From positions 1 to 43,779 of the forward strand of contig NZ_BDBE01000017.1 of assembly GCF_001612825.1 (NCBI RefSeq): a stretch of 43,779 nucleotides of DNA. The letters are read 5' to 3'. The notes beneath the pieces are model-generated. The model was not told the origin of the DNA and did no database searches. It saw nothing but the letters and a program-made list of their open reading frames with translations. Source of the DNA: Nocardia caishijiensis NBRC 108228. GTDB taxonomy: Bacteria; Actinomycetota; Actinomycetes; Mycobacteriales; Mycobacteriaceae. A program made the position numbers and the translations under genes. Below are positions 16,398 through 24,657 of this stretch, in pieces (position 1 is the first letter of the stretch; each line of letters opens with the position of its first letter).

Positions 16398-16837
16398 AGC
16401 GGCTTGGCCTCATCTCTGATGGGGTGAGGACCGTCTGGAAGTCCACGTTCGGAAACGACATCGACGTGGAGGCCTGTCAGTTCTTCTAGCTCGAAGACTA
16501 GATCGGCCATATCGAACAGGTCGGCATCTGGGTCGAAGCGAACCAGAAGGTCTATGTCGCTTCCAGATATGTCATCGCCTCTCGATGCGGAACCGAAGAC
16601 GCGAACTCGATGTGCCTTGTGACGGGAGGCCAGAGCGATGATCTGGTCACGGTGTTCGGCGATGACCCGGGAGGGGCGCGGCCGAGCGACGGTCTGAAGT
16701 CGGGCCAGCATCCTAGAGGAAGGCCGTCGTTCTCCCGATTCGTAGGCGGCGATCACCGATCGAGCTACACCGGATCGGTTCGCCAACTCGGCCTGGGTGA
16801 GGCCAGCGGCAATACGCAGGTCGCGGACGGTTTCCAT
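16394..16837 (-). CDS. mntA: HTH-MntA fusion: antitoxin nucleotidyltransferase with N-terminal Xre domain
   Basis: 147 aa from the ATG at 16837. Residues 1-50 are an Xre-type helix-turn-helix (LRIAAGLTQAELANRSGVAR then YESGERRPS). Residues about 60-147 are a minimal nucleotidyltransferase with the full GSX10DXD motif: G82-S83, D94 and D96, plus a third aspartate at D126. MntA adds AMP groups to HepT to neutralise it. The HTH fusion would let the antitoxin repress its own operon, whereas many MntA proteins (about 100 aa) lack it. Frames extending to 17572 are shadows of ramB. Confidence 0.85.
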   Translation of the reverse strand: METVRDLRIAAGLTQAELANRSGVARSVIAAYESGERRPSSRMLARLQTVARPRPSRVIAEHRDQIIALASRHKAHRVRVFGSASRGDDISGSDIDLLVRFDPDADLFDMADLVFELEELTGLHVDVVSERGLPDGPHPIRDEAKPL

Positions 16838-16875
16838 GGTCCAATGATATCGGAGCAGCGGTCTGGAGAGCGACC

Positions 16876-18282
16876 TCATTTGATGAGGTAGGGGGAGACT
16901 GAGCTGCGGTGTTCGCTGATGTCGAGGGACTTGCCGAGTGGGGGGAAGGCGCGTTGGGGGCAGTTGGAGCGGACGCAGACTCGGCAGCCCGCGCCGATGG
17001 GGGTGGCGGTGGCTTCGCCGAGGTCGATGCCGTCGGCGTAGACGACGCGGGAGGCGTGGCGTAGTTCGCAGCCGAGGCCGATGGCGAAGGTCTTGCTCGG
17101 CTGGCCGTAGCGGGTGGCGCGGCGTTCCACGGTGCGTGCGACCCAGAGGTATTTGCGGCCGTCGGGCATCTGGGCGATCTGGGTCATGATCTTGCCGGGG
17201 TAGGCGAAGGTCTCGTAGACGTTCCACAGCGGGCAGGTGCCGCCGCTGGCGGAGAAGTGGAAACCCGTGGCGGACTGGCGTTTCGACATGTTGCCCGCGC
17301 GGTCGACGCGGACGAAGGAGAACGGCACACCGCGCAGCGACGGACGTTGCAGGGTGGACAGGCGGTGGCAGATGGTCTCGTAGCTCTGCGAGAAGAATGC
17401 CGAGAGTCGCTCGATGTCGTACCGGAAGTCCTCGGCTACTTCGTGAAAATGGGTGTAGGGCAACACCGTCGCGGCGGCGAAGTAGTTGGCGAGGCCGAGC
17501 ATGGCCAGCTTGCGTGACGCGTCGGAGGCGAAATTGCCCTCGTCGACCAGCTTTTCGAGCAGGTCGCCGCATTCCAGGTACGCCAGCTCCGCGGCCAGTT
17601 TGAAGGTGCGCTGACCACCGGACAGATGCGGGGAGATCTCGAGCTGCTTGGTCCGCGGGTCGTAGGTGTGCAGCACGCCCTCGCCCAGGTCGATGCGCTC
17701 GCTGATCCGCACGCCGTGCGAGCGCAGCAGCCGCGCGATCTCGGTGCTCACCTCGCCACCGTGGAAACGGATGCGCGCGGTGAGATCCTCGGCGGCGGTG
17801 TCCAACTCGTGGATGTAGTTCTGGCGCTGATAGAAGTAGTCGCGCACTTCCTCGTGCGGCTTGCTGATCGCGGCGCTGCCGGAGCCGTCGGAGAAACGGT
17901 CCTCGGTGGCGGCGGCCAGCTGGGCGCTGGTGTTGCGGTACCGATTGTGCATGGCGACCAGGGCTCGCGCCATCGACGGGTGCGCCGAGACCATGTCGGC
18001 GATCTCCTTGGTGTCGGCCTCGATGCCGAGTTCGGCGTCCATCACCACTTCCTGCAGTTCGGCGATGAGCCGGGTGTCGTCCTGCGCGGAGAAGAAGGTG
18101 GGGTCGACGCCGAAGACCTCGTTGATGCGGGTGAGGACCGGCACGGTCAGCGGGCGCACATCGTGCTCGATCTGGTTCAGATAGCTGGCCGAGATCTCCA
18201 GTTTCTGGGCGAGCGTCACCTGGCTCAGCCCACGTTCGGTGCGCAGCTGGCGCAGCCGCGCACCGACATAAGTCTTGGCCAT
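16876..18282 (-). CDS. ramB: RamB-type regulator of acetate/glyoxylate metabolism
   Basis: 468 aa, close to M. tuberculosis RamB (Rv0465c). An Xre helix-turn-helix (about residues 8-62, LSQVTLAQKLEISASYLNQIE) is followed by an IrrE/ImmA-like domain with no HExxH motif, and a C-terminal DUF2083-type domain with the cysteine cluster CRVCVRSNC. RamB represses aceA, and itself, and its action depends on carbon source. Its last residues YLIK lie on the right direct repeat of the inserted segment, so the true 3' end was replaced but the coding capacity was preserved (AAA-TGA instead of AAG-TAG). RamB-like boxes lie upstream of aceA at 41090. Confidence 0.9.
   Translation of the reverse strand: MAKTYVGARLRQLRTERGLSQVTLAQKLEISASYLNQIEHDVRPLTVPVLTRINEVFGVDPTFFSAQDDTRLIAELQEVVMDAELGIEADTKEIADMVSAHPSMARALVAMHNRYRNTSAQLAAATEDRFSDGSGSAAISKPHEEVRDYFYQRQNYIHELDTAAEDLTARIRFHGGEVSTEIARLLRSHGVRISERIDLGEGVLHTYDPRTKQLEISPHLSGGQRTFKLAAELAYLECGDLLEKLVDEGNFASDASRKLAMLGLANYFAAATVLPYTHFHEVAEDFRYDIERLSAFFSQSYETICHRLSTLQRPSLRGVPFSFVRVDRAGNMSKRQSATGFHFSASGGTCPLWNVYETFAYPGKIMTQIAQMPDGRKYLWVARTVERRATRYGQPSKTFAIGLGCELRHASRVVYADGIDLGEATATPIGAGCRVCVRSNCPQRAFPPLGKSLDISEHRSSVSPYLIK
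16880..16891 (+). repeat. Direct repeat, right attachment-like site inside ramB
   Basis: TTGATGAGGTAG, identical to 13851-13862 and coding for the end of RamB. With its left flank it forms ACCTCAT-TTG-ATGAGGT, a perfect 7-bp dyad with a 3-bp centre (16873-16889). Confidence 0.75.
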
Positions 18283-18376
18283 ATGTCCAGTTTATGAGCG
18301 CTTTCGCAGCCTTGCCAACCAGTTCTTAGCAGCGTGTGCTGAGCGATGTGTCACACCCGCGCGCTACGGTCGGACG

Positions 18377-19882
18377 GTGCTGTTCAGCGATGTCGTCGCG
18401 GCCTCGGAGCGGGTGCGGGCAACCAGGTCGCGCAAGGAGAAGACCGCCGCCCTCGCCGCGCTGCTCGCGGCCGCGCGGCCGACGGAGATCGGCACTGTCG
18501 TCGCCTGGTTGTCGGGCGAGCTCACGCAGGGCCGGATCGGCGTCGGCTGGCGCACGGTCACCGGACTCGGTGCCGCCGCGAGCGAGGAAACCCGACTCAC
18601 GGTCGCCGAGGTGGACGACTGCTTCACCCGGCTCAAAGGTCTGAGTTCGACCAACAGCCGCCGCGAGATCCTCACCGAGTTGTTCACCGCCGCGACCGAG
18701 GAGGAGCAGTCGTTCCTGATCCGGCTGCTCACCGGGGAACTGCGCCAGGGCGCGCTCACCGCGCAGGTGGTCGAGGGCCTGGCCAGGTCCACCGGGATCG
18801 GCGTCGACGTGATCCGCCGCGCGCACATGCTCTCGGGGAACCTGCCCGCCACCGCCGTCGTCGCCGTCACCGGCGGCGAGGACGCGCTGCGGTCGTTCCG
18901 CCTCGAGGTCGGCCGTCCGGTCGCGCCGATGCTCGCCGCTCCGGGGGGATCGCTGGACGAGGCGCTGGCCGAACTCGGCCCGCAGGTGAGTGTCGAGCAC
19001 AAACTCGACGGTGCCCGTATCCAGGTGCATCGCGCGGGCGAGCAGGTGTGGGTGTTCACCCGCACCTTGCGCGACATCACCGCGGGCGTGCCCGAACTGG
19101 TCGAGCTGGTCCGTGGTCTGGACTGCACGAGCGTGGTGCTCGACGGGGAGACCCTCGCGCTCACCGACGCCGGGCGCCCGCGCCCGTTCCAGGAGACGAT
19201 GAGTCGCTTCGCCACCGTGAGCGACACGCGCGAACTGCTGCTGCACCCGTATTTCTTCGACTGCCTGCACCTGGACGGCGAAGACCTGCTCGACGAACCC
19301 CTGCGGGTGCGCCGCACCGCGCTCGACCGGGTAGCCGGACCGCATGTCATCCCGGCCCTGGTCGCGCCCGACGCCGAGGCGGCCGCGCAGTGCTACGACG
19401 ACGCGCTCGCCGTCGGCAACGAGGGCGTGATGGTTAAATCGCTCGAGGCGCCGTACGCCGCGGGCAGGCGCGGTAAGGCCTGGCAGAAGGTCAAACCCGC
19501 GCACACCCTCGACCTGCTGGTCATCGGCGCCGAATGGGGTTACGGCCGCCGCACCGGTTTCCTGTCAAACCTGCACCTGGCCGCGCTCGACCCCGACACC
19601 GGCGAACCGGTGATGGTCGGCAAGACCTTCAAGGGCCTCACCGACGAACTGCTGCGCTGGCAGACCGAGGAATTCCCCCGCCACGCCACCCATCGCGACG
19701 CCCAGACGGTGTACCTGCGCCCGGAGCTGGTGGTCGAGATCGCGCTCGACGGCGTGCAGACCAGCACCCGCTACCCCGGCGGCGTCGCCCTGCGGTTCGC
19801 CCGGGTGCTGCGGTACCGCCCGGACAAGGAGCCCACCCAGGCCGACACCATCGATACCGTGCGTGCGCTGGGCGGACACTGA
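18377..19882 (+). CDS. ligB: ATP-dependent DNA ligase LigB
   Basis: 501 aa, the length and domain order of mycobacterial LigB (507 aa): an N-terminal helical DNA-binding domain (about 1-180), the nucleotidyltransferase domain with the AMP-accepting lysine in EHKLDGAR (K209), motif IV EGVMVKS and motif V WQKVKP, and an OB-fold with LRPELVVEIALDG. It seals nicks using ATP and is a backup to the NAD-dependent LigA. GTG 18377 begins LFSDVVAASERVRATRSR as in LigB proteins; an open frame to 18275 overlaps the start of ramB and is rejected. The short divergent gap with ramB must hold both promoters. Confidence 0.92.
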   Translation: MLFSDVVAASERVRATRSRKEKTAALAALLAAARPTEIGTVVAWLSGELTQGRIGVGWRTVTGLGAAASEETRLTVAEVDDCFTRLKGLSSTNSRREILTELFTAATEEEQSFLIRLLTGELRQGALTAQVVEGLARSTGIGVDVIRRAHMLSGNLPATAVVAVTGGEDALRSFRLEVGRPVAPMLAAPGGSLDEALAELGPQVSVEHKLDGARIQVHRAGEQVWVFTRTLRDITAGVPELVELVRGLDCTSVVLDGETLALTDAGRPRPFQETMSRFATVSDTRELLLHPYFFDCLHLDGEDLLDEPLRVRRTALDRVAGPHVIPALVAPDAEAAAQCYDDALAVGNEGVMVKSLEAPYAAGRRGKAWQKVKPAHTLDLLVIGAEWGYGRRTGFLSNLHLAALDPDTGEPVMVGKTFKGLTDELLRWQTEEFPRHATHRDAQTVYLRPELVVEIALDGVQTSTRYPGGVALRFARVLRYRPDKEPTQADTIDTVRALGGH

Positions 19883-19910
19883 GCGCAGCGCCTTTCGGGT
19901 AGGAATGCCT

Positions 19911-20025
19911 CGCCGCGGTTTCGGCCCGTCCCTGGCGATGGACTGACCGGAGGGTGCGACGAAGGAGTGCCCGTAGGGAGGGAAGAGTCAGGGTTCAGGG
20001 CCGAAACGCCGCGGCGCCAGCCGCC
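19911..20025 (+). repeat. Dispersed structured repeat, copy A (upstream of pit)
   Basis: Outer stem GGTTTCGGCCC with GGGCCGAAAC(G)CC, inner stem CCCTG with CAGGG, then a loop of about 50 nt (GGACTGACCGGAGGGTGCG followed by ACGAAGGAGTGCCCGTAGGG and AGGGAAGA). A 3' mini-hairpin GCGGC-GCCA-GCCGC closes it. Copy B at 42735 has the same loop but different, still complementary, stem bases. It ends 30 bp before the pit start codon. Confidence 0.8.
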
Positions 20026-20055
20026 GATGACACCGCCATACGACACACTGTTCGG

Positions 20056-21219
20056 GTGAGCGCCGAACTTGTCGTCCTGTTGATCGTCATCGTCACAGCT
20101 CTCGTCTTCGACTTCACCAACGGCTTCCACGACACGGCCAACGCCATGGCGACCTCCATCGCCACCGGTGCGTTGAAGCCGAAGACGGCCGTGGCGATCT
20201 CGGGCGCGCTGAACCTGATCGGTGCCTTCCTCTCGGTGGCCGTCGCCGCGACCGTCGCGAAGGGGATCGTGCGACTCGACGAAGTGCACGGCCAGGACCT
20301 GCTGGTGATCGTGTTCGCGGGGCTCGTCGGCGGCATTCTGTGGAATTTGTTCACCTGGTTGCTCGGCTTGCCGTCGAGTTCCTCGCACGCCCTGTTCGGC
20401 GGCCTGATCGGCGCCACGCTCGCCGCACTCGGCTGGAACGGTGTGATCTGGGTGTCGGGCACCGAGGGCGTGCTGGTGAAGATCGTCCTGCCCGCGGTGC
20501 TGGCGCCGGTCGTCGCCGCGTTGGTCGCCGCGATCGGCACCTACCTCGTGTACCGCATCACCCGTGGCGTGAGCCAGGACAAGACCGACGAGGGTTTCCG
20601 CTGGGGACAGATCGGGTCGGCCTCACTGGTCTCGCTCGCCCACGGAACCAACGACGCGCAGAAGACGATGGGCGTGATCTTCCTGGCGCTGGTCGCCTAC
20701 GGCTCGATCGACGCCGACGACCACATGCCGCTGTGGGTGATGGCCTCCTGTGCCTTCGCCATCGCCCTCGGTACCTACCTCGGCGGGTGGCGCATCATCC
20801 GGACCCTCGGCAAGGGGCTGGTCGAGATCGAGTCGCCGCAGGGTCTCGCGGCCGAATCCACGTCGGCGGCGATCATCCTCACCTCCGCGCACTTCGGGCT
20901 GCCGCTGTCGACCACGCAGACCGCGACCGGCGCCATCCTCGGCACCGGCATCGGTAAGGGCGCCGAGGTGCGCTGGGGCGTGATGGGCCGCATGGTTGTC
21001 GCATGGATGCTCACGCTGCCCGCGGCGGGTGTGGTCGGCGCGATCTGCTGGCTGGTGGCGCATCTGATCGGCGGGCTGGCCGGAGTGCTCGTGGTGTTCG
21101 CGATACTGGTCTTCGGAGCGCTGGCGATCTATGTGCGCTCGCGCCGCGACCCGGTCGACCACCACAACGTCAACGAGGAATGGGCCTCGGCCGAACCCGA
21201 ACACCCTCGGCCGGAATAG
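20056..21219 (+). CDS. pitA: PiT-family inorganic phosphate transporter
   Basis: 387 aa with about ten membrane helices. The two duplicated PiT signatures are present: DFTNGFHDTANAMATSIATG at the N-terminus and LAHGTNDAQKTMGVI in the middle, and the second half repeats PLSTTQTATGAILGTG. It moves phosphate, with divalent metal or protons, across the cytoplasmic membrane at low affinity. GTG 20056 is chosen because the first helix starts immediately; the frame to 19954 runs through the dispersed repeat. The next two small genes are its usual companions in mycobacteria (Rv0545c-Rv0543c). Confidence 0.92.
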   Translation: MSAELVVLLIVIVTALVFDFTNGFHDTANAMATSIATGALKPKTAVAISGALNLIGAFLSVAVAATVAKGIVRLDEVHGQDLLVIVFAGLVGGILWNLFTWLLGLPSSSSHALFGGLIGATLAALGWNGVIWVSGTEGVLVKIVLPAVLAPVVAALVAAIGTYLVYRITRGVSQDKTDEGFRWGQIGSASLVSLAHGTNDAQKTMGVIFLALVAYGSIDADDHMPLWVMASCAFAIALGTYLGGWRIIRTLGKGLVEIESPQGLAAESTSAAIILTSAHFGLPLSTTQTATGAILGTGIGKGAEVRWGVMGRMVVAWMLTLPAAGVVGAICWLVAHLIGGLAGVLVVFAILVFGALAIYVRSRRDPVDHHNVNEEWASAEPEHPRPE

Positions 21220-21231
21220 GAGGACACCGGG

Positions 21232-21513
21232 ATGCACACACTCTGGCTGAATCTGCGGGAACTGTGGGACGTGCTGGTCGCCGCCCTCGTCCTCGGCGCG
21301 GGCGTGCCCGCCGTCTTCGCGTTCGCGGTGCGCTGGTGGGCCAACGCCGAAACGGTCGACGCCGACGGCCGCGTGCGGCGCGACTACCTCGCCCTGTCGG
21401 GCGCGCTCATCTGCGTCGTCCTCATCGTCGTGCTGGTGATCTGCGGAATCCTGTTCACGGCCAAGGCATTCATCGCACACCAGTTCGGCATCCATCTGTT
21501 CGGACAATCCTGA
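21232..21513 (+). CDS. Small two-helix membrane protein downstream of pit
   Basis: 93 aa with two hydrophobic helices (about residues 13-33 and 57-80) separated by a polar loop. It corresponds in position and size to the Rv0544c-like membrane protein next to pitA in mycobacteria. It starts 12 bp after pitA behind AGGAGGA. The function is unknown, possibly an accessory to phosphate transport. I recognise no motif beyond topology. Confidence 0.75.
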   Translation: MHTLWLNLRELWDVLVAALVLGAGVPAVFAFAVRWWANAETVDADGRVRRDYLALSGALICVVLIVVLVICGILFTAKAFIAHQFGIHLFGQS

Positions 21514-21523
21514 GCGAGGACCA

Positions 21524-21862
21524 ATGACCGACTCGTCATCCACCCCACCGGTACGGCCCGGCCTGATGTCGCGGGTGCTCGGCTGGCTGCGCGCCGGATA
21601 TCCGCAAGGCATTCCGCAATCGGATTACGTCGCGCTGTTCGCGGTGTTGCATCGCAACCTCACCGACTACGAGGTGGTGGCCATCGGGGAACAGTTGATC
21701 GCGGCCAATCCGAACCGGGAATCCATCAGTCATGCCGAGATCGCGGCCGCCGTCGCCGATTTCGCGAAACAGCAGCCCGCCGCCGAGGACGTGTCGCGGG
21801 TGGCCTCGCATCTGGCGGCCGGTGGCTGGCCGCTGGCCGAACCGATCGACGACTCCGAGTAA
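21524..21862 (+). CDS. DUF3349-family small protein
   Basis: 112 aa, soluble and helical. LGWLRAGYPQGIPQSDYVALFAVLHRNLTDYEV is the DUF3349 core (GYPxGxPxxDyxpLlalL), with a second helical half ending AAGGWPL. It is the Rv0543c-type partner of the pit cluster in mycobacteria. The biochemical role is unknown. It starts ten bases after the membrane protein behind GAGCGAGGA, so the three genes form one transcription unit. Confidence 0.8.
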   Translation: MTDSSSTPPVRPGLMSRVLGWLRAGYPQGIPQSDYVALFAVLHRNLTDYEVVAIGEQLIAANPNRESISHAEIAAAVADFAKQQPAAEDVSRVASHLAAGGWPLAEPIDDSE

Positions 21863-21936
21863 TTCACGGTGTGCCAATAGAATTGGTGGCTGACGATTCC
21901 ACCGGATTCGTGCCGTTGTCGCGCTAGCATGCACGG

Positions 21937-22596
21937 GTGGTACGGCGTGCGGCAGAAGTCGAGAGTGGTCGAAGTTATGGTGGATTGTCGCGCGAGCAGC
22001 GAATTGCCCTACGCCGGAGCCGATTGACCGACGCGGCGCTGGAATTGTTCGGAACCCGCGGTTATTCGTCGACCTCGATCGAACGATTGTGTGCCACTGC
22101 GAATGTGTCGACGCGCAGTTTCTACGAAGACATCGGTAGCCGCGAAGCGCTGCTGATCGCCCTGGTCGACCGGCTCAATTCCGCCGCGCTGCAACGCCTC
22201 GACGAAGCCCTCGACCGCACCCGCGAACAGCCGCTCGTGGTGCGGGTGGTGGAGAGTTTCCGCGCGTTCCTCTCGGTGACCTGCCGGGATCGGCGCGCCG
22301 CGCGGGTGTTCTATGTGGAGATCGTGGGGGTGAGTCCGGCGGTGGAGGAATGGCGGCGGGCGCAGCGGCGGGCGATTTCGGCGCTGCTCACCCGCGAGGC
22401 GCAGCGCGCGGCCGAACGCGGTGAGGCGCCCTCGCGCAGTTTCCATCTGTTCACTCTCGCCTTGATCGGCGCGGTGACTTCGCTGGCTCAGGAAATGGTG
22501 CACGCCACCGTTCCGGGTGATGCGATCTCGGTCGACGAGATCTGCGATCAGATCGCCTACTTCATCCGTTCCGGCCTGCCCGCGCGTACGGCCTGA
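21937..22596 (+). CDS. TetR-family regulator
   Basis: 219 aa. An N-terminal TetR helix-turn-helix lies at about residues 28-75 (TDAALELFGTRGYSSTSIERLCATANVSTRSFYEDIGSREALL); the F-Y-x-x-I/F-x-x-(K/R)EALL ending is standard. The C-terminal helical ligand domain is not identifiable. The GTG start is weakly supported, lacking a good ribosome binding site, and the protein may begin a few codons later. Target unknown; the next gene is convergent, so regulation of the upstream pit trio or of a distant gene is equally possible. Confidence 0.8.
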   Translation: MVRRAAEVESGRSYGGLSREQRIALRRSRLTDAALELFGTRGYSSTSIERLCATANVSTRSFYEDIGSREALLIALVDRLNSAALQRLDEALDRTREQPLVVRVVESFRAFLSVTCRDRRAARVFYVEIVGVSPAVEEWRRAQRRAISALLTREAQRAAERGEAPSRSFHLFTLALIGAVTSLAQEMVHATVPGDAISVDEICDQIAYFIRSGLPARTA

Positions 22597-22605
22597 GAAA
22601 CGACA

Positions 22606-22634
22606 ACGGGAGGCGCCCGAAGGACGCCTCCCGT
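22606..22634. terminator. Bidirectional terminator hairpin
   Basis: ACGGGAGGCG (22606-22615) pairs perfectly with CGCCTCCCGT (22625-22634) around a 9-nt loop, in the 54-bp gap between the convergent tetR and mycolyltransferase genes. Confidence 0.75.
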
Positions 22635-22650
22635 CACCGTTTACCGCGAA

Positions 22651-23664
22651 TCAGATACCCATACCCTGGGCGAGCAGCGGCCACGAATCGTGCAGCGCCT
22701 GCTCCCAGTAGGGCCAGTAGTGGGTGCCCATCGGGGTGAACTGGTAGGTCGCCGGGATGTTGAGCGAGTCCAGCTTGGCCTTCAGGTTCTGGCTGCAGGC
22801 GTTGGTCGCCGCCTCGATGCCGACACCGAGGCCGAGGTTGATCGCACCCATCGGGCCGGGAGCGTTGCTGAGGTAGTACTCGACATCGGCGTTGGACGGC
22901 ATGCCGCTACCGCTGGAGATGTAGAGGTTGGTGCCGCGCAGCTTCTCGGCATTGATGACCGGGTCGTTCTCCACCCAGGCCGGGTCGTTGTCGGCGCCGT
23001 ACATGTTGGCGGTCTTGCCGCCCGCCCACGTCTCCACCGAGAACTTGACGGCCTGCTTGCCCAGCGGGTCGGCGATCTGCGCGCAACCGCTGTAGGCGGC
23101 CACCGACTTGAACAGGCCCGGCTTGGCCTCGGCCAGCTGCAGCACCGAGGTGCCGGAGGTGGACAGGCCGGCCAGCGCGTTCAGGCCGGTGGAGTTGAGG
23201 GTGCTGTCCAGCAGCGGCGGGAGTTCCTCGGTGAAGAAGGTCTTCCACTTGTTCAGACCCAGCTTGGGGTCTTCCTGCTTCCAGTCGGTGTAGTAGCTGC
23301 CGCGACCACCGATGGGCTGGATGACATTGACCTGCTTGTCGGCCAGGAAGCCGAGCGCGTTGGTCTGGGCGGCCCAGCTCGCGGTGCCCTCACCGGCGTC
23401 GAGGCCGTTGAGCATGTAGAAGTTGGGCGCGGGCTGCGACTCGTCGACGGGGCGTTGCACGTCGATGGTGATGTCTTTCTTCATCGCCGCCGAGTACACC
23501 TTCAGATGCCAGGTGCGCCCTTCCTTGACCACCGAGGTCACCGAGGACGCCTTCTCCGGCTGGGCCGAGGCGCCACCGGCGAGGGCCGCCACCGACATGG
23601 CGGCGGTCAGGGCCACGGCCGTCGTGCGCAGCGCGGCGACATTTCGTAGTGCGGAAAGTTTCAT
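22651..23664 (-). CDS. Secreted mycolyltransferase (antigen 85-like esterase)
   Basis: 337 aa with a signal peptide (cleavage near ASA, residue about 34) and an alpha/beta-hydrolase fold of the Ag85 type: RPVDESQPAPNFYMLNGLD, WAAQTNALGFLADKQVNVIQPIGG with YYTDW, the nucleophile elbow AGLSTSG (candidate S168), and the C-terminal histidine in MGTHYWPYW. The family transfers mycolic acids between trehalose monomycolate and arabinogalactan or another trehalose monomycolate in the cell envelope. Its presence indicates a mycolate-bearing organism. The closing helix is short and ends in LLAQGMGI. Confidence 0.88.
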   Translation of the reverse strand: MKLSALRNVAALRTTAVALTAAMSVAALAGGASAQPEKASSVTSVVKEGRTWHLKVYSAAMKKDITIDVQRPVDESQPAPNFYMLNGLDAGEGTASWAAQTNALGFLADKQVNVIQPIGGRGSYYTDWKQEDPKLGLNKWKTFFTEELPPLLDSTLNSTGLNALAGLSTSGTSVLQLAEAKPGLFKSVAAYSGCAQIADPLGKQAVKFSVETWAGGKTANMYGADNDPAWVENDPVINAEKLRGTNLYISSGSGMPSNADVEYYLSNAPGPMGAINLGLGVGIEAATNACSQNLKAKLDSLNIPATYQFTPMGTHYWPYWEQALHDSWPLLAQGMGI

Positions 23665-23892
23665 CGAACAGTCGGTTCCAGTCCACGGGCCGTGTCGGCG
23701 CCGTCATCGCAGTCGGTCCCCGCGCACCGGGTTTTCTCCCCGGTGGCGACGAGGCTGTCAGATCCTCCGATATCCTATGTCCTCCCCGAGAGTGAAACTG
23801 TTACGAGTCCCAATCTGTGGACTTAACGGTCGCGCAATAACCGCCGGTGAATCGGAAATATCGGGGAAACCGGGCGCTTCTAGGGTGACGCC
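23665..23892. promoter_or_regulatory. Divergent promoter region, mycolyltransferase / ABC importer
   Basis: 228 bp without a gene. The part before the ABC gene is richer in A/T than the surroundings (23800-23880), as expected of promoters, but I see no clear palindrome or repeat. Confidence 0.35.
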
Positions 23893-24657
23893 ATGGGTAT
23901 CGAGGTCAGCGGATTATCCAAGTCGTTCCGGGTGGGGCGTGACACTGTCCGTGCCGTGGATTCGGTCGACCTGCACACCGCCGACGGCGCGTTCCTGTCG
24001 TTGCTCGGCCCGTCCGGTTGCGGCAAGTCCACCGTGCTGCGGATTCTGGCGGGTCTCGACGAACCGAGCGCGGGCACCGCGCGGATCAACGGGCACACGC
24101 CCGCGCAGTTGCGTGCCTCACACGAGCTGGGGATCGCGTTCCAGGACTCGGCACTGCTGCCGTGGCGCAGTGTGGTGTCCAATATCGCATTGCCGTTGCA
24201 GGTGGCGGGGCTGCCCGTCGATCGGGCACGGATCGCCGAACTGGTGACGCTGGTCGGGCTCGACGGGTTCGAGCAGGCCAAGCCCGCGCAGTTGTCGGGT
24301 GGGATGCGGCAGCGGGTGTCGATCGCGCGGGCGCTGGTGGTCGAGCCGTCGGTGCTGCTGCTCGACGAACCGTTCGGCGCCCTGGACGACATGACCCGGC
24401 AGCGGCTGAACCTGGAACTGCTGCGGATCTGGACCGAGAAGCCCGCGACGACGCTGATGGTGACCCACGGCATCAGCGAGGCGGTGTTCCTGTCGGACGT
24501 GGTCGCGGTGATGAGCCCGCGACCCGGGCGGGTGCTCGAGGTGGTGGAGGTCGACCTGCCGCGACCGCGCACGCCGGAGATGATGCGCACACCGGAATTT
24601 CACAAGCTGCACGATCACCTCTCGGAGCTGCTGTTCGGGCGGGCGGGCGTGGCATGA
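23893..24657 (+). CDS. ABC transporter ATPase (SsuB/TauB/ThiZ-like)
   Basis: 254 aa. Walker A is [17 protein letters not shown], the Q-loop region is [13 protein letters not shown], the signature is [15 protein letters not shown], and Walker B is [15 protein letters not shown]; the H-loop is [14 protein letters not shown]. These are the features of nitrate/sulfonate/pyrimidine-type importers. It is the first gene of a four-gene set with two permeases and an NMT1-like lipoprotein. Its stop overlaps the permease start (ATGA). The adjacent purine catabolic genes suggest a nitrogen-rich heterocycle or ureide as cargo, but this is inference. Confidence 0.88.
   Translation: MGIEVSGLSKSFRVGRDTVRAVDSVDLHTADGAFLSLLGPSGCGKSTVLRILAGLDEPSAGTARINGHTPAQLRASHELGIAFQDSALLPWRSVVSNIALPLQVAGLPVDRARIAELVTLVGLDGFEQAKPAQLSGGMRQRVSIARALVVEPSVLLLDEPFGALDDMTRQRLNLELLRIWTEKPATTLMVTHGISEAVFLSDVVAVMSPRPGRVLEVVEVDLPRPRTPEMMRTPEFHKLHDHLSELLFGRAGVA

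Larger units (their letters stand above)
13851..16880. mobile_element. 3.03-kb inserted defence segment in the ramB 3' end
   Basis: The segment is bounded by identical 12-bp direct repeats (13851-13862 and 16880-16891) that both encode the RamB C-terminus. Inside are an AIPR abortive-infection gene and a HepT/MntA pair; the AIPR gene is visibly more AT-rich in codon choice than all neighbours (AAA and TAT codons, ATA isoleucines). The right repeat is the core of a perfect dyad, ACCTCAT-TTG-ATGAGGT, like a site-specific recombinase core site. No integrase or transposase is encoded, so it is either a remnant or moved in trans. Insertion is my inference from the scar, composition and cargo. Confidence 0.7.

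Noticed and set aside
16838..17572. Upstream extension of the mntA frame (392 aa)
   Set aside because: It is proline- and arginine-rich and overlaps the intact ramB reading frame; the HTH domain starts at the ATG at 16837.
18336..18360. Possible CRP site near GTGTCACAC upstream of ligB
   Set aside because: The left half (TGAGC) matches the TGTGA half poorly; not enough to call.
18275..18376. Longer LigB start from 18275
   Set aside because: It overlaps the ramB start and adds 34 residues unlike LigB; GTG 18377 gives the family length.
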